A model generated the notes under the pieces. That model had not been told where the DNA came from, ran no database searches, and saw nothing but the letters and a program-made list of their open reading frames with translations. From the NCBI RefSeq assembly GCF_963855985.1, contig NC_087096.1, positions 15,190,001-15,254,000 of the forward strand: a stretch of 64,000 nucleotides of DNA, written 5' to 3'. The translations under genes and the position numbers were made by a program. Below are positions 1 through 10,797 of this stretch, piece after piece (position 1 is the stretch's first letter; every line of letters begins with the position of its first letter). This DNA comes from Ostrinia nubilalis. Its lineage: Eukaryota; Arthropoda; Insecta; Lepidoptera; Crambidae.

Positions 1-170
1 CGCGCCCGCATTTCTCGCCGGCGCGGGCGGCCATATTTTTCGTTCGGAAACCGATTTACGTCGTCGTTTCCGACCGTTTATTTGTCCGGTCGCCGGGCGC
101 GTGATTAACTTGTAAAAAACCGGCCGATACCGATCTTACCGGTTTATTTGCCGGAATTGTGCCGGAATGT
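1..170. other. CpG-dense GC-rich segment at window edge
   Basis: This segment is unusually rich in C, G and CpG dinucleotides compared with the AT-rich sequence that follows. It holds no open frame, no inverted repeat and no recognisable transposon end. Such islets in AT-rich insect DNA can be promoter-proximal or conserved regulatory DNA, but that is inference, and the left side lies outside the window. Confidence 0.45.
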
Positions 171-808
171 CCATTTCGTTTGCTACAATGATTGTTAAGG
201 GACTGTGGCAGTGTTTTAACGACTTTATCAAGTTTCTAACACAAAAAATCAATACTGAAGCGCTGCTATGCGTAATACATAATACTAACAGAACCGTTAA
301 TGGTTTTGTCCTACTCTGTGGTGTTTAGCATTTCCAGCCATTTTGCTCGTCAAGTCTGTCAGCTGTCCATTCCAGGTGATCCACCTACGTATACGGTACG
401 GCCATTGCAGGTGATCCTTCTGCATTGTAGGTATTCCTACGATGAATTTCTGCCAATAACAAGATTAAATTCTATTCCATTGTCTTTATGTGTCAAATAG
501 ATGTTTCTTACAGTTTGTACTTAATATTAATTTAACAAAGTAATGTTAATTACGCTAAAATCATCTCAAAATTACACTACCTTATTTTGTACATAATTTA
601 ATAGGAACAGGCAGCTACTACCCATCACGGCGTCGAACCGCCATAAGCCTTCCACAGGGTCTCGATAATTAAATATACTCTAATGGAGGGTCCTAAGTAG
701 ATTTCAATGGGAACGATACGTTGATAATCTAATAGACTTCACATCAGCTACCCGTTTTAATGCGCCGTCTTGTAAGCACCGCTGACATGTGGTGTTGCGC
801 AAGGAGGT
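171..808. other. Anonymous non-coding stretch
   Basis: Only a 66-codon frame (300-500) without recognisable domain, low-complexity AT runs and no repeat end were seen. No support for a gene. Confidence 0.6.
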
Positions 809-1005
809 ATTTTATGCCCTTACGTATTAATCATTCAAATTTGATGTACTATCGGCAAAAGTGTTAACTACCCATTGCCGGTCATGTCGTCTCTTTCTAT
901 CGCATTTGATGAGGCGAGAGCAAAAACGGAAATGGATAGTTAACACTGTGGCCGATAGTACTGTAACTGGAATGTGTAATTCGTAATTACCAAGCATCAT
1001 AAAAT
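809..1005. mobile_element. Fold-back MITE
   Basis: Two arms of about 80-90 bp face each other. Both contain GTACTATCGGC and a matching GTTAACT block, and both outer ends carry ATTTTATG. The centre (about 880-925) is unpaired. The arms have diverged, so this is an old copy of a non-autonomous DNA transposon. It has no coding capacity. The superfamily is not assignable because a target duplication is not clear. Confidence 0.7.
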
Positions 1006-1087
1006 GCAACCTGAAAAACGAGGGTACCTATGTCATCATAAGCTGAAACCATTTTAGAGATAAATTTTTAAATAGCAATACCTACTT

Positions 1088-1140
1088 CATCATCATCATG
1101 TCAACCACAGGACGTCTACTGCTGAAAATAGGCCTCCCCC
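1088..1140 (-). mobile_element. RTE 3'-end fragment
   Basis: Read on the minus strand this is the last part of an RTE-clade non-LTR element: GGGGGAGGCC, then CAGTAGACGTCC, then a stop and an (ATG)n tail. Only about 50 bp remain, the usual outcome of 5'-truncated target-primed insertion. Confidence 0.8.
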
Positions 1141-1643
1141 AAAAAACACAAAAATAAATGACAGAAGTTAACTTTCACCTCATATCTTTGGATAAGTTGA
1201 AAACTCTTTTGGAAGTAATTTCATCTTCGTGGAAGCGACTAACAAATTTAAGTTTCCTACTTTGCATTTTTGGTGGGATAGTTGATTAGATCGCATGTAA
1301 AATAAATGTAGACCCAATATGACGGTGCTCGGCGCTGGATTTACATATTAATGCTGTTACAAAGGCCCGTGAGTCGTTCAAACAACATATGGTTAATGCA
1401 AAACGGTTGAATTTCCCATCAATAGTTTATTGATGTTGTTACATCTCAATATCCAGTAATGAACGACTATTTGGGTACCTACGAGTGTTGATCTTCCGTA
1501 GAACCTAGAATTTTACTCAAAATTATTATGTTCTGATTATGGAGGAACTGATGATGAACTAACATCACATCTGTTTTGGTTTTAGCTCAAAGTTCTTTGA
1601 TAGCATAAGCTACATGACGTATTGTGCCTTTCTCTTAATTTCT
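1141..1643. other. Anonymous non-coding stretch
   Basis: No gene, repeat end or RNA gene was recognised here. Confidence 0.55.
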
Positions 1644-1805
1644 ACTCGGCCGTCCGCGACTTCGTACGCGTGGATCCCGTTTTACCCCCTTAGGAGTGGA
1701 GTTTCGAAAAATCCTTTCTTAGCAGATGCCTACGTCATAACATCTACCTGCATGCCAAATTTCAGTCAGATCCGTTCAGTGGATTGGGCTGTGCGTTGAT
1801 AGATC
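1644..1805 (-). mobile_element. Helitron-like fragment
   Basis: On the minus strand this matches the 3' half of the elements at 47515-47730 and 57831-58045. It has the ATCAACGCACAGCCCA block, the GGCATGCAGGTAGATG block and the terminal GTACGAAGTCGCGG region. The expected CTAGT end is damaged: two bases of it are missing next to the terminal hairpin. Confidence 0.75.
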
Positions 1806-1927
1806 TTTTCTCTAGATAATTTTAGATTGTGTAATATGCCACTAAGTTTATAGTTATTGCAATAAACTGACTTTTGAGCAAATAATCAGAAGGCGTCGTA
1901 ATATCTTAAGATCCCTTCCTCAATGGG

Positions 1928-2083
1928 TGTGACTATGTATAATATTTATGTATTTAAAAAAAAAAGTATATAAGTAGTATATCCGTTAAGCTAGCACCCA
2001 TAACACAAGCATTAAGTTGCTTACTTTGGGGCTAGCTGGCGCTGTGTGAAATTGTCCAAAGATTTATTTATTTATTTATTTAT
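1928..2083 (+). mobile_element. SINE/LINE 3' body with (ATTT)n tail
   Basis: An A-run is followed by AGTATATAAGTAGT and ATATCCGTTA, then TTTGGGGCTAGCTGGCGC, GTGTGAAATTGTCC and a (TTTA)n tail. The same body follows the tRNA-like head of the SINE at 60145-60412, so this is a headless, truncated copy of that kind of retroposon. Confidence 0.7.
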
Positions 2084-2408
2084 AATGGAGGGGAAACGAT
2101 TATGGCTATTTGTCTCAACAGCCAACAAAAACTCAGCAAATCTTTGTTGACGATATCACCCCATCTGTTCATCTTAATATCCCTCACTCAATATGGAGCG
2201 ATATTCGCCGTAATATCGTGGCCAATATCGCGCGTGTCGATTTCACGCCGGTGCGGAGTCGGCCGCCCGTGAACCTCACGGCCAGTGGGCACTCACCCTA
2301 TATGATATGGTGAGGAATTCACTCATAACACTATTAGATAGTTATTCTTTTTCGTCCTCGTATATTCCTCACCAAAAGTATGTTATAATTTTGAGTTAGG
2401 TACTCATG
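2084..2408. other. CpG-rich anonymous stretch
   Basis: This contains a 67-codon frame (2110-2313) rich in CpG around 2215-2290. The predicted peptide has no recognisable domain and is probably spurious. No transposon ends were seen. Confidence 0.4.
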
Positions 2409-2516
2409 CCCGTTTTCACCATCAATCCCTAATTTTTAAGTGATTCCTATGGTAACACATAACAGGAATTTTGTTTTCATAGGGGTCACTTATTAGAGAT
2501 TGACGGTGTAATCGGG
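2409..2516. mobile_element. Short fold-back MITE
   Basis: The arms pair CCCGTTTTCACCATCAATC at the left with its near-complement at 2495-2516. A second paired block reads AAGTGATTCCTATG on the left. About 108 bp in total, with a small central loop and no coding capacity. Confidence 0.65.
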
Positions 2517-3927
2517 AATACTAATGTCGCGTTCGTCGCGGAGTTTCATAATTAAGTAAAGGTGACCGGAAAATATAGAACCTAGTTGATTTGTCGACGT
2601 AAAAAGGGAGTTCATTACAACCGACGACGAATTAAAAAATGTGTGTCTCTCTTAGGAGTTGATTCGAAAACTTTCAAAATAGAGCCATAATACTAAAGTC
2701 CAAGCCAAGGGGCGATAAGGACACACCACCAACATTTTAAATATTAATTTATTATGCACCTTTGTTTTTCATATTTCACCGTCACCAATAACATGTCCCT
2801 ACCCAACACCCTTATTAATTTAGCTCCCGCAAAATGCTAAAAACAAAGCCGACCTAAAATAATAACACCATTAACACCATGTTTATTTCAAGTTCAAACA
2901 ACTTCGGAGGCGTTTTTTTTGTCAAAAATAAACATAGCCCTTGAAGTAAATAACTTTTAATTAGGTATTCATACACATAAACCCAGTGGCACGTTTTTTA
3001 ACACATTCGCACGCCAATGTCCTTAGCTAAATTTGGTCACGTACAACATATGTAATTGTCGACCCGGAAAACGCGGTGATTCGGGAACCTTGGCTGGATT
3101 ACGAATTATGAAGGGGACTAAGGGCTTACTCATTATTTAGTCCCTGACAGGCTTTTAAGGAAATACCTCTATTCGTTTTTACTGTAAATTTTTGTCTCAG
3201 GGGCCTCTTTCTTCTTTGATTTTAGTAATTTGCATTCCATGTCGAAAGGGCATTTATCAGCAGGGTAAATGGGCATAAGATATGGAATGGAAAATATCTG
3301 ACAGAAGACTAATCTGAAACTTTCAGGTATCGGAATAACTGGCCGTAAGGCTATTCTCTTTACCACTAAGCACCTCTATAAAGCTAGCATCGACAGTTTT
3401 CTCGTCAATGGAATCCCATAGAAGTCAAGGTTCAAGTCAATGTCATAATTATTTTACGCAATGAAGCGCATGTCAGTTGTAGCAACTTTTATTAAAACTA
3501 TATTTCGGTGACAAGGGTTTTAAGACAGTAATCCTGCGGTGGTAGACCACCAGTCTCAATAGCATATTATTATACGTAATAAGCACCTCTGTTGCTGAAT
3601 CGGCCTTCTACCCTGCCCGTAGCCCCGGGAGTGTAGTCAATTTTGTATTTAATCAGGCTAAGTTTGTTTACATGCCCAAATAATACAAGTTGAATAATAT
3701 GGAAACTTGACAACTTAATGTGGAAAGCGGACGCTTGGATTTTAAGAAAATGTTGACCTTTTCCTTGTTTCGGGTGGAGAGAGTATTATATGTCGCAACT
3801 TGACCTTTTGATTTGGCTTCTTCGTGCACGTGTGCACACGAATAAAATATCCAATTTGAAATCATATGACCCCAAAGATAGGGTCATGTAGAGAAATGAA
3901 ATTGGGCACATAGTACGCAAACTGGCG
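2517..3927. other. Anonymous AT-rich stretch
   Basis: All open frames here are 65-70 codons or shorter and lack domains. No repeat ends, tRNA or palindromes stood out. Nothing supportable was seen. Confidence 0.55.
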
Positions 3928-4335
3928 GTCGATGATGGGGCAGCAAGGTTCTGGAGTGGAGGCCACGTAACGGTAAGCGCAGTGTGTGACGTCCACACAC
4001 AACGAACTCATAAAGGTAGAACGGGACTATTCCCACGGCTGCAACTCCTGTGTAGCCAGGATCTACACCTTGGCCGCCAATAAAAACCCAACCAGTGAAG
4101 GTCAAGTTTGTCCCGGGGGAAAGTTAAACTGTCATTGGACCCGCAACGGAATTAATCAGAATAACATAGGAGGAGTTCGAACTTAAGGTTCGTTCGACTT
4201 CCCTCCATTGCAAAGCGGAATAAAGGTAGCAGGAAGGTGCTGGATGCAGGCCGCTACCAACCAGTTAATGTGGATATCATTGGGGGAGGCTTAAGTTCAG
4301 CAGTGGACGTCAATGGCTGAAATGAAATGATGAGC
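3928..4335 (+). mobile_element. RTE 3' relic split by a 200-bp insertion
   Basis: The left part carries the RT C-terminal coding block GATGGGGCAGCAAGGTTCTG. The right part resumes with GCAGGAAGGTGCTGGATGCA and ends at CAGCAGTGGACGTC followed by a GGCTGA stop region. The reading frame is broken. The two parts are separated at 4020-4219 by foreign sequence flanked by a 10-bp duplication. Confidence 0.85.
4020..4219. mobile_element. 200-bp insertion with 10-bp target duplication
   Basis: ATAAAGGTAG stands immediately left (4010-4019) and right (4220-4229) of this insert, and RTE homology continues across it. A 90-100-bp part, including GGACTATTCCCAC and CCAGTGAAGGTCAAGTTTGTC, recurs inverted at 11283-11400, so it is a dispersed repeat. 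No terminal inverted repeat or poly(A) is visible. A long duplication without inverted ends suggests a retroposon, but the class is unknown. Confidence 0.65.
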
Positions 4336-4343
4336 CTCTCGCT

Positions 4344-4666
4344 TAGGGTTGCCAGGTCCAAAAACACAAAAGCCGGACTCTGTGCGTCATTTGGCCGGAC
4401 ATTTTACCCTAAAAGCCGGACATGTGACTGGGGGGGGGGGGGTGCAATTAGTGTCATAGCACATATGTGAGTACTATCATCGTACATACATCGTGATGCG
4501 TGTGCTTCATATTGGCATTGAAGTATAAATAAATATTATTCTGTGGCTCAACACTTTCGCCTGGCGCGACGCACCAAATAAAAAAGCCTAACAAAAGCCG
4601 GACAGGCCGGACAAGACCGTAAAAAGCCAAACATGTCCGGCTAAAGCCGGACGCCTGGCAACCCTA
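4344..4666. mobile_element. Non-autonomous hAT element
   Basis: The ends are TAGGGTTGCCAGG and CCTGGCAACCCTA, typical of the hAT superfamily. The flanks share TCTCGCT, offset by about 2 bp, an imperfect 8-bp-type duplication. Many subterminal GCCGGAC or GTCCGGC motifs (for example at 4368-4420 and 4595-4655) resemble the repeated transposase-binding sites of hAT elements. A poly(G) run lies near 4430. It has no open frame and would need a transposase from elsewhere. Confidence 0.8.
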
Positions 4667-5278
4667 CAGTCTCGCTACGTCTTAAAGGACATTGTCAGAA
4701 ACCGCCTAAAAACCGCCCAAAAACATTAACCCATCATAATTATTTTCTATTTTTTTTAATACATTAAGCACCCTTTCATTCTAATGGACACTTAAGCATT
4801 GAAAAATTAAATAGGTAAATAAGTCTTTTAACGTTTATTCTATAATACTATTACAACTTCCGGACGTTTTGGTGCGTGGCATGGTCTAAAACCTATCAAG
4901 TTCCATAATTTTTGCCGATAAAATCTGTACGAGGCATTACCGTACTTTATTGCTGGGAGTCCATGTATAGTGATGTTCCTGCGGCCATCATAGACAATAA
5001 AATATCGATTTTGAAAATAAAATAAATCGATTAAACTGCTTTGAAGACTAGATTTGCGTTAAAAGCTAAAAAGATATTGACACTATTACAAGAAGCTATC
5101 TAAAGTGTCCAACTGGTCGAAGGTCGTAAATAAAATAAAAATAATTAGGACCATAAACTGATATTCATGGTATCATAACTGTAAAAGTGTCAGAATCCGA
5201 TGTTGAATCCAATGCCATTTGAAGTGAGAGAAACATATATCAACCTAGTATAGTTGCCAGTCTCTCATAATCTATGAC
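4667..5278. other. Anonymous AT-rich stretch
   Basis: No open frame, repeat end or RNA gene was recognised. Confidence 0.55.
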
Positions 5279-5467
5279 AATGAGGGTTTTCGCGATTGAA
5301 AAATCCGCCAGATGGCAATACGTAGACGTGAGGTCCAAATGCTGCATGATTGGTTATTTTTGACATGACATTGACAGATATGTCAAAATCCACCAATCAT
5401 GCAGCATTTGGACCTCGCGTCTACGTATTGCCATCTCGCGGGTTTTTCAATCGCGAAAACCCTCATT
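5279..5467. mobile_element. Long-arm fold-back MITE
   Basis: The arms are about 75-80 bp and nearly perfect. They start AATGAGGGTTTTCGCGATTG and include ATGGCAATACGTAGACG and GGTCCAAATGCTGCATGAT. The loop at about 5360-5390 is short. The high arm identity suggests a young insertion or a structure kept similar by hairpin-mediated repair. Confidence 0.85.
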
Positions 5468-6740
5468 CATAGCACATGTATAATAATAGACCAAATGAAC
5501 TTTTATAGATTGCGAAAGAGAAGATAAAGATTTTATTATTTTATTAAAATCTTGCCACGAGGTAGTTTTTCAGTAGAAACCAGGATTGGATAATCGCTAC
5601 AGGCAAGTATCAGAACATTTTATAAATATTTTTAATCGATTATATCCTTGTGAATCGTTTTAATAAATTGTCATTTTACTTTTTCAATTAAAACTTTTTC
5701 AATCCCTAGTCTTGTCAAACTGTCATAATGTCAACAAATTATAAATGTCACGTCAGTTGACTCAATTTCAGTCTTCTGTGCGTTTATTGTATTTTTATTT
5801 CAATAAAATAGTGCTAAAGGGTTAGTACTGAAAGTGAAAGCCTTTTTTCAGAAAGAAAACCAATGTGGTGCCCTTATTATTCATACTGTTTGAAAGTTAC
5901 AAGTCAGTGATACAGAGTTGCCGCCATTATAACTCCGTGGTGATACCATACCAAAGAAGAATTTTTCCTAAACACTTGTGTTATTTTTGTATGTGATCAA
6001 ATAAAAAGGATTAATTCTACTGCTCAAATGGAATAACTTATCCCAAGAGACTGAATATAAAAAAAAAACCTCTCCATAGAAATTATCACCATCACGAGGA
6101 TGTGATTTTTTTTGAGAACTTGATATTGGTCCTGTAAGAAAAGTAGTTGTATTTCAGTAGTAGAATCAACCCTTCTTGTTTCATCAGCAAGAGTAACTAT
6201 AAAAACGCCCTGTAGGTACCTAGGTATTATTAAGCTGAAGAGTTTGTTTAGTGTTAAAGATTGTCACACAGTGTAACTTAAATTGGCATATTATGATAAT
6301 GAACGTAAAAACTTAAATAAATATTTATGTTAATATTTTTTCTATTTATTTATTTTCCCAAAGCTTCACAGTGACAGCTGAAACAGCAATATCTACTGTT
6401 GTAAAACTAAACTTAGAACAAACTGTTACAAATATTTTACAAATTAAAATAAAACCGCATGTTGCTTTACTTTCTCGTATAGGTAATAAATGTAATTAAT
6501 GGCTAGATTATTAATGTTACTTTGTTACCCTCAAATAGTGAGGAGATCTTATAAAATGGTAACCCTGATTTTCATTGTCATTCAAGTGCTCTTTCTTCGC
6601 ATAGGCTTCTGTGATTTGGCCAAGGGCCACACACATTGCGATAACATTATGCGACATTGATTTGACAGCAGCGGAGTGAAGTCTTGCGACTATGCAAAAT
6701 GATACCCTGTAATCGTAGCGCATATAGACATAGACGGGGC
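5468..6740. other. Anonymous stretch with a short Helitron-like scrap
   Basis: AGCTGAAGAGTTTGTTTAG near 6234-6252 matches the start of the element at 58047. Otherwise only AT-rich sequence and short spurious frames are seen. Confidence 0.5.
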
Positions 6741-6974
6741 GGGGCACATAGCTCGTAGAGCTGATAGCCGCTGGGGCAGGAAAGTTCTTGAGTGGCGACC
6801 ACGAGCCGAAAGACGTAGCGTGGGCAGGCCTCCCACTAGGTGGACCGACGATCTGGTGAAGGTCGCGGGAGGTGCCTGTATGCGAGCGGTGCAGGATCGG
6901 TCTTCGTGGAAATCCTTGGGGGAGGCCTTTGTCCAGCAGTGGACGTCTTTTCGGCTGAAACGAACGAACTAACG
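6741..6974 (+). mobile_element. RTE 3' relic, (AACG)n-tailed subfamily
   Basis: It covers the C-terminal coding end of an RTE reverse transcriptase: GGGGCACATAG, then GCAGGCCTCCCACTAGGTGG, TGGTGAAGGTCGCGGGAGG, GGGGGAGGCCTTTGTCCAGC, stop, and a GAAACGAACGAAC tail. The frame is damaged near 6870. It is 5'-truncated by several kilobases compared with a full element. Confidence 0.85.
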
Positions 6975-7354
6975 ATACGTATTACCAGTATTTACCAGAC
7001 ATTACTATTTATTGTATACTCGCCGGATTACACGTAGGAGCACGCGCGTTACAGCTTCGGCCTTGCATTATTATAAGATCTTGTTCCGCCATTTTTCGAA
7101 CTTCCTCCGTGAGGATATCCCCGCCGAATTCTATGATAAACCTATCAAAAGTCATATTCTGCAATGTCAAAATTAATTTGCCGAAATTCGCCGAGCCAGC
7201 TATGTCAAATAATATTATTAGGTGTCAAACAGGATACGTTCAGAAATTAATATTACGATTTTAAAGATAAGACAACTTTTTATTGACGAAGTTGCTGGGA
7301 CAGCTAGAAACTATTTTTTTTCCGGCACTTTAAGAAAATAATAAATGAATGAAA

Positions 7355-7519
7355 ACGCAGCGTGGGACGTCCACCCACAAGGTGGACCGACGACCTGATA
7401 AAGGTAGCGGGAAGGCGCTGGATGCAGGCCGCTACCAACCGTGCGATGTGGAAGTCATTGGGGGAGGCCTATGTTCAGTAGTGGACGCCCTGTGGCTGAA
7501 ATGATGATGATGATGATGA
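7355..7519 (+). mobile_element. RTE 3' relic, (ATG)n-tailed subfamily
   Basis: It begins at GCAGCGTGGGACGTCCACCC, continues through GGTGGACCGACGACC and AAGGCGCTGGATGCAGGCC, and ends with GTGGCTGAAATGATGATG. The tail is a run of seven ATG or TGA triplets. About 165 bp of the 3' coding end remain. Confidence 0.88.
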
Positions 7520-7956
7520 AATGAATGAAAATGACAAATCTTCGAACGTGTATAATACCGTGCCAAAGTAATCATATAAGTTTGGCACCTTAATAACTAT
7601 TGCCGTTTTTGTTGTAAAGATCATGCAGCGCTACTTGCGGATATTATTGGAAAGAAAACTATGTAGGCTCTAGATCTGAAGCCGCTTTAATGAACACGAA
7701 GTGCTCATACAATGCGGCGTATTTTCTTCCAGTCTTTAGTCAGGACTTTAGTCGAATTAAAACCCCGGTTGAACGTGATATAGCCGCACTAGAATACGGT
7801 GCTTTTTTGCATAAACGCAAGACTTCGTTCCGGTGTCAACCGAATGTTATCACGATGTATGTGGCCCAGGGGTTACTGTAGCCGCTAAGGTTTGAAACTT
7901 CTTGCTTAAAATATTGTAGTCTTTGGCATAGACTACGACGGTAGTCATGGAGATAG

Positions 7957-8290
7957 GAGTTTGTTATCTCGTGTCAGATGTAAATGGTGAAAAGAAAACT
8001 CATGATTCGTGTTATTTTTATGCAATATGTAGGTATTTTATAAAAGTGGAACCCCGAGTGATCTCCAAAACCCATTCTATTATTATATACGATTCGGCTT
8101 CGATATCTATAATACAATAGGAGTTTATTTCATGTGTCAGATGACAAGGGTGGAAACAACCTACGATTCATGTTGTTTATTTACGTGCAATATGTGGGCA
8201 TATTATAAAAGTGGAATGCCGAGTTGTATTTCTAAAACTTGTTCTATTATTTTATACTATTTGGCTGCGACTCGGCGTGACGACAATACA
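7957..8290. repeat. Diverged tandem duplication, about 161-bp unit
   Basis: Two adjacent units share GTGTCAGATG, GATTC-TGTT, GCAATATGT, TATAAAAGTGGAA and TTCTATTAT in the same order. Similarity is perhaps three quarters. It belongs to no repeat family recognised elsewhere in the window. The 78-codon frame at 8132-8368 spans the second unit and is probably spurious. Confidence 0.55.
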
Positions 8291-8814
8291 AAACATTTTT
8301 CGCGAATCGGTGTTCATACATTCACACAATACATTAGACGCCATGTTGTCATAAACGACATATTATAAAATCGCTGTGATTTAATATTCTTAATCATTAA
8401 TTTTATGACAAGTGTCCATCAGGAATCATTGTTCTTACACACAGAATCGTATTATTTCGCTTTCGGGTAGTAATATGTCAAAATTGTTGGTTCTTAGGCG
8501 AACAATGTATGGAGAACGAACATTGTCCTTTGTTTCTCTACAGTGTGTGCTCTTTACACTATCTGTAAGTTCTTCTAAGCCACAAACCAATGTATCGTAT
8601 GAAACGTATCGCGGTCTAGCTGCTCTGCGGTTGAGCCAGGCACAGCTGTCGCCAGTTCAGCTCAGCTCGTAACTTGAGCACGGATGCGGCATAGTATTCA
8701 CTGGAGGGCTTCACCGGTAAATCTAAATGAGATTTCTGAAAGCTTTGGTCTAATAATTTAGTGTCTGGAATTTTTAGTTGGTCAAACTTTGTTATCTACT
8801 TTTGATTACCATGG

Positions 8815-8938
8815 TCCAGTGTACTCGCGACGCCTCTAACCGTCAGAAATGGAAGCACATCGCCAGGAGAGCTACCCTCGGAGATGACATCACCCCACCA
8901 TGTACCTCGTTAGCGCAACCACGACCACTCTGACAAGA
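8815..8938 (+). pseudogene. Possible non-LTR RT C-terminal relic
   Basis: One frame reads about 40 codons without stop, ending at TGA near 8931. It contains a basic N-R-Q-K-W-K-H-I-A-R-R-A-T stretch, reminiscent of the poorly conserved C-terminal ends of insect LINE reverse transcriptases. No catalytic motif is present and the match is by eye only. It could be chance. Confidence 0.25.
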
Positions 8939-9069
8939 GTGCCCGACTAAGAAGAAGAGAAGAAGAGACTTTTGATTAAAAAAAAATCTGAATTAGATAA
9001 GCGATTATAAACTTAAGTCAATGTTACTACCTATTTTCTCTTTAAAGAGAGGAAAAACATCCCATATCG

Positions 9070-9235
9070 CAATAATATTATAAAGGCGAAAGTTTGTGAG
9101 TGTGTAGGTTTGTTACTTCTTTACGTCTAAACGGCTAGAGCGATAACAATAAAATTTGATATGGAGTTAGCTGACACCCTGAATAAACACATAGGCTACG
9201 ATTTACCGCGGGTAACACCGCGGGGCACAGCTAGT
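9070..9235 (+). mobile_element. Short non-autonomous Helitron
   Basis: It starts near TAATATTATAAAGGCGAAAG and ends with GGGGCACAGCTAGT, a CTAGT end just after a GC-rich palindrome (CCGCGG and its neighbours), as in Helitrons. At about 166 bp it can encode nothing and must be mobilised in trans. Sisters of the same architecture lie at 31165-31363, 36593-36790 and 38422-38653. Confidence 0.8.
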
Positions 9236-9486
9236 CTATAATAATAGTTACCTTACACCGCAACGAAGGTCGCAAAGCGGATAGGTTTAATCAAAACACC
9301 AGTTTGACCATCGTTTATTTTACGACGGAGAGTTTTGACAATTAACCATGCAAAACACATTGGAACAATGTTTGGGGTCGTTTAACGAAGCTTTAGTTAA
9401 AATAGGTAGAAGGAGAACCACTTTTCATGGTAACAGATAAAACAACATGTCAAATTGTTCAAAATTTAACTCTACCTACATGTCAC

Positions 9487-9695
9487 AAATGAGGAGATCC
9501 GCAGGAGAACTAAAGTGACTGACCACGTGCCGAAAGACGTAGTGTGGGCAGGCCTCCTACTAGGTGGACCGACGATCTGGTGAAGGTCGCGGGAGGTGCC
9601 TAGATGCGGGCGGCGCAGGACCGGTCTTTGTGGAAATCCTTGGGGGAGGCCTTTATCCAGCAGTGGACGTCACTCGGCTGAAACGAACGAGTCTT
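9487..9695 (+). mobile_element. RTE 3' relic with internal deletion
   Basis: Translated, the left edge gives E-E-I-R-R-R-T-K-V-T-D, the same block as residues 73-83 of the longest relic at 42944. It then jumps directly, near 9523, to the R-P-R-A-E-R-R block that normally lies some 30-35 codons later. The rest runs to CAGTGGACGTC and a GAAACGAACGAG tail. Confidence 0.85.
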
Positions 9696-10797
9696 GAAGT
9701 TACATTTTTTTGTATGAATTCTGATTAAGATGAGGGAAACGGATCGAGCCAATATTGAAGTCGTAAGCTAAGCTAACTGTCAAGTCTAAGCCTACTGTCT
9801 TAACCTTTAGCGTCTAAAGTTCGCTGCAAAGATACAGTTTAGAGCAAATTAAACATAAACATCTATTTGGCTCGGCCGTCCATTCCCTAAAGTGTTTTAA
9901 ATCCATTGTTACGGAATTTGTGGGGTTCCTTTATTTAAATTTCTACGTAATCTTGCTTCGTAATAAGTTTATCTTGTCAGGTTCCTTATAATGTAGCGTT
10001 GAAGGTTGAATTAAATATTTCTGGTCCGCTGTTTATTTTGCGGTGTAATTTATTTGTCGGCCCAGTTTGCGGCGCTCAGACAGTTTCTGGTTCAATTTAT
10101 AACTAAGCTCGACAAATGAGTAAAATACTTAAAATACACCGGAATATTAGGCAAGAGGTCATCTCTTGTACCGCCACTCTGATAACAAAGCTTCTATCAC
10201 TTTAGACGCTCGAAGATTCTTCGCTTCAATGAATTATTTTAATCAAAACCAACGAATAGCAAGCCGGAGTCAAAAGAAAAACCACTTTCCAAAAACAAAT
10301 ATAATTAACCGAACTCAATTTATAAGTCTTACGAAACGTAACGTCGACATTCCAAGACATCGGCTGTAAAACAGAATATAACAAAACCAGATTAGCAGAT
10401 TCCAAGTTCAGCTGAACATCTTTATTACAACGCGGTTAAAGTTTCGTTTCAGCCAAGTTTCAGTCCGACACATTCCTTACATTATTAGAAAAGTTCTAGC
10501 GACGAAATTTAAATGTACCCTTTATTAAATTCGAGATCGAAACAGTCAAGTTTAAAATTCATATTAATCTTCAGCTTCATTGGGAGCTGTAATTTATCAA
10601 TATTGGTTAAGTTGGCTTCGCAAAGTTACTGTAATATTTTATCCTGAATATTGATCAAGGGCACTGAAACGTTTTTCAAATGTTCTAAGTAAGGTCGAAC
10701 TTACTAAGTTAAAGTCGTAATTTAGATTTTTCATTTCACTGGGTGATCTACTCGTGTATGAATGACTCTTTTTTAATATTCTCAAATACCGTAATCT
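9696..10797. other. Anonymous AT-rich stretch
   Basis: No repeat end, RNA gene or credible frame was seen. The 67-codon frame at 10166-10369 shows no domain. Confidence 0.55.
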
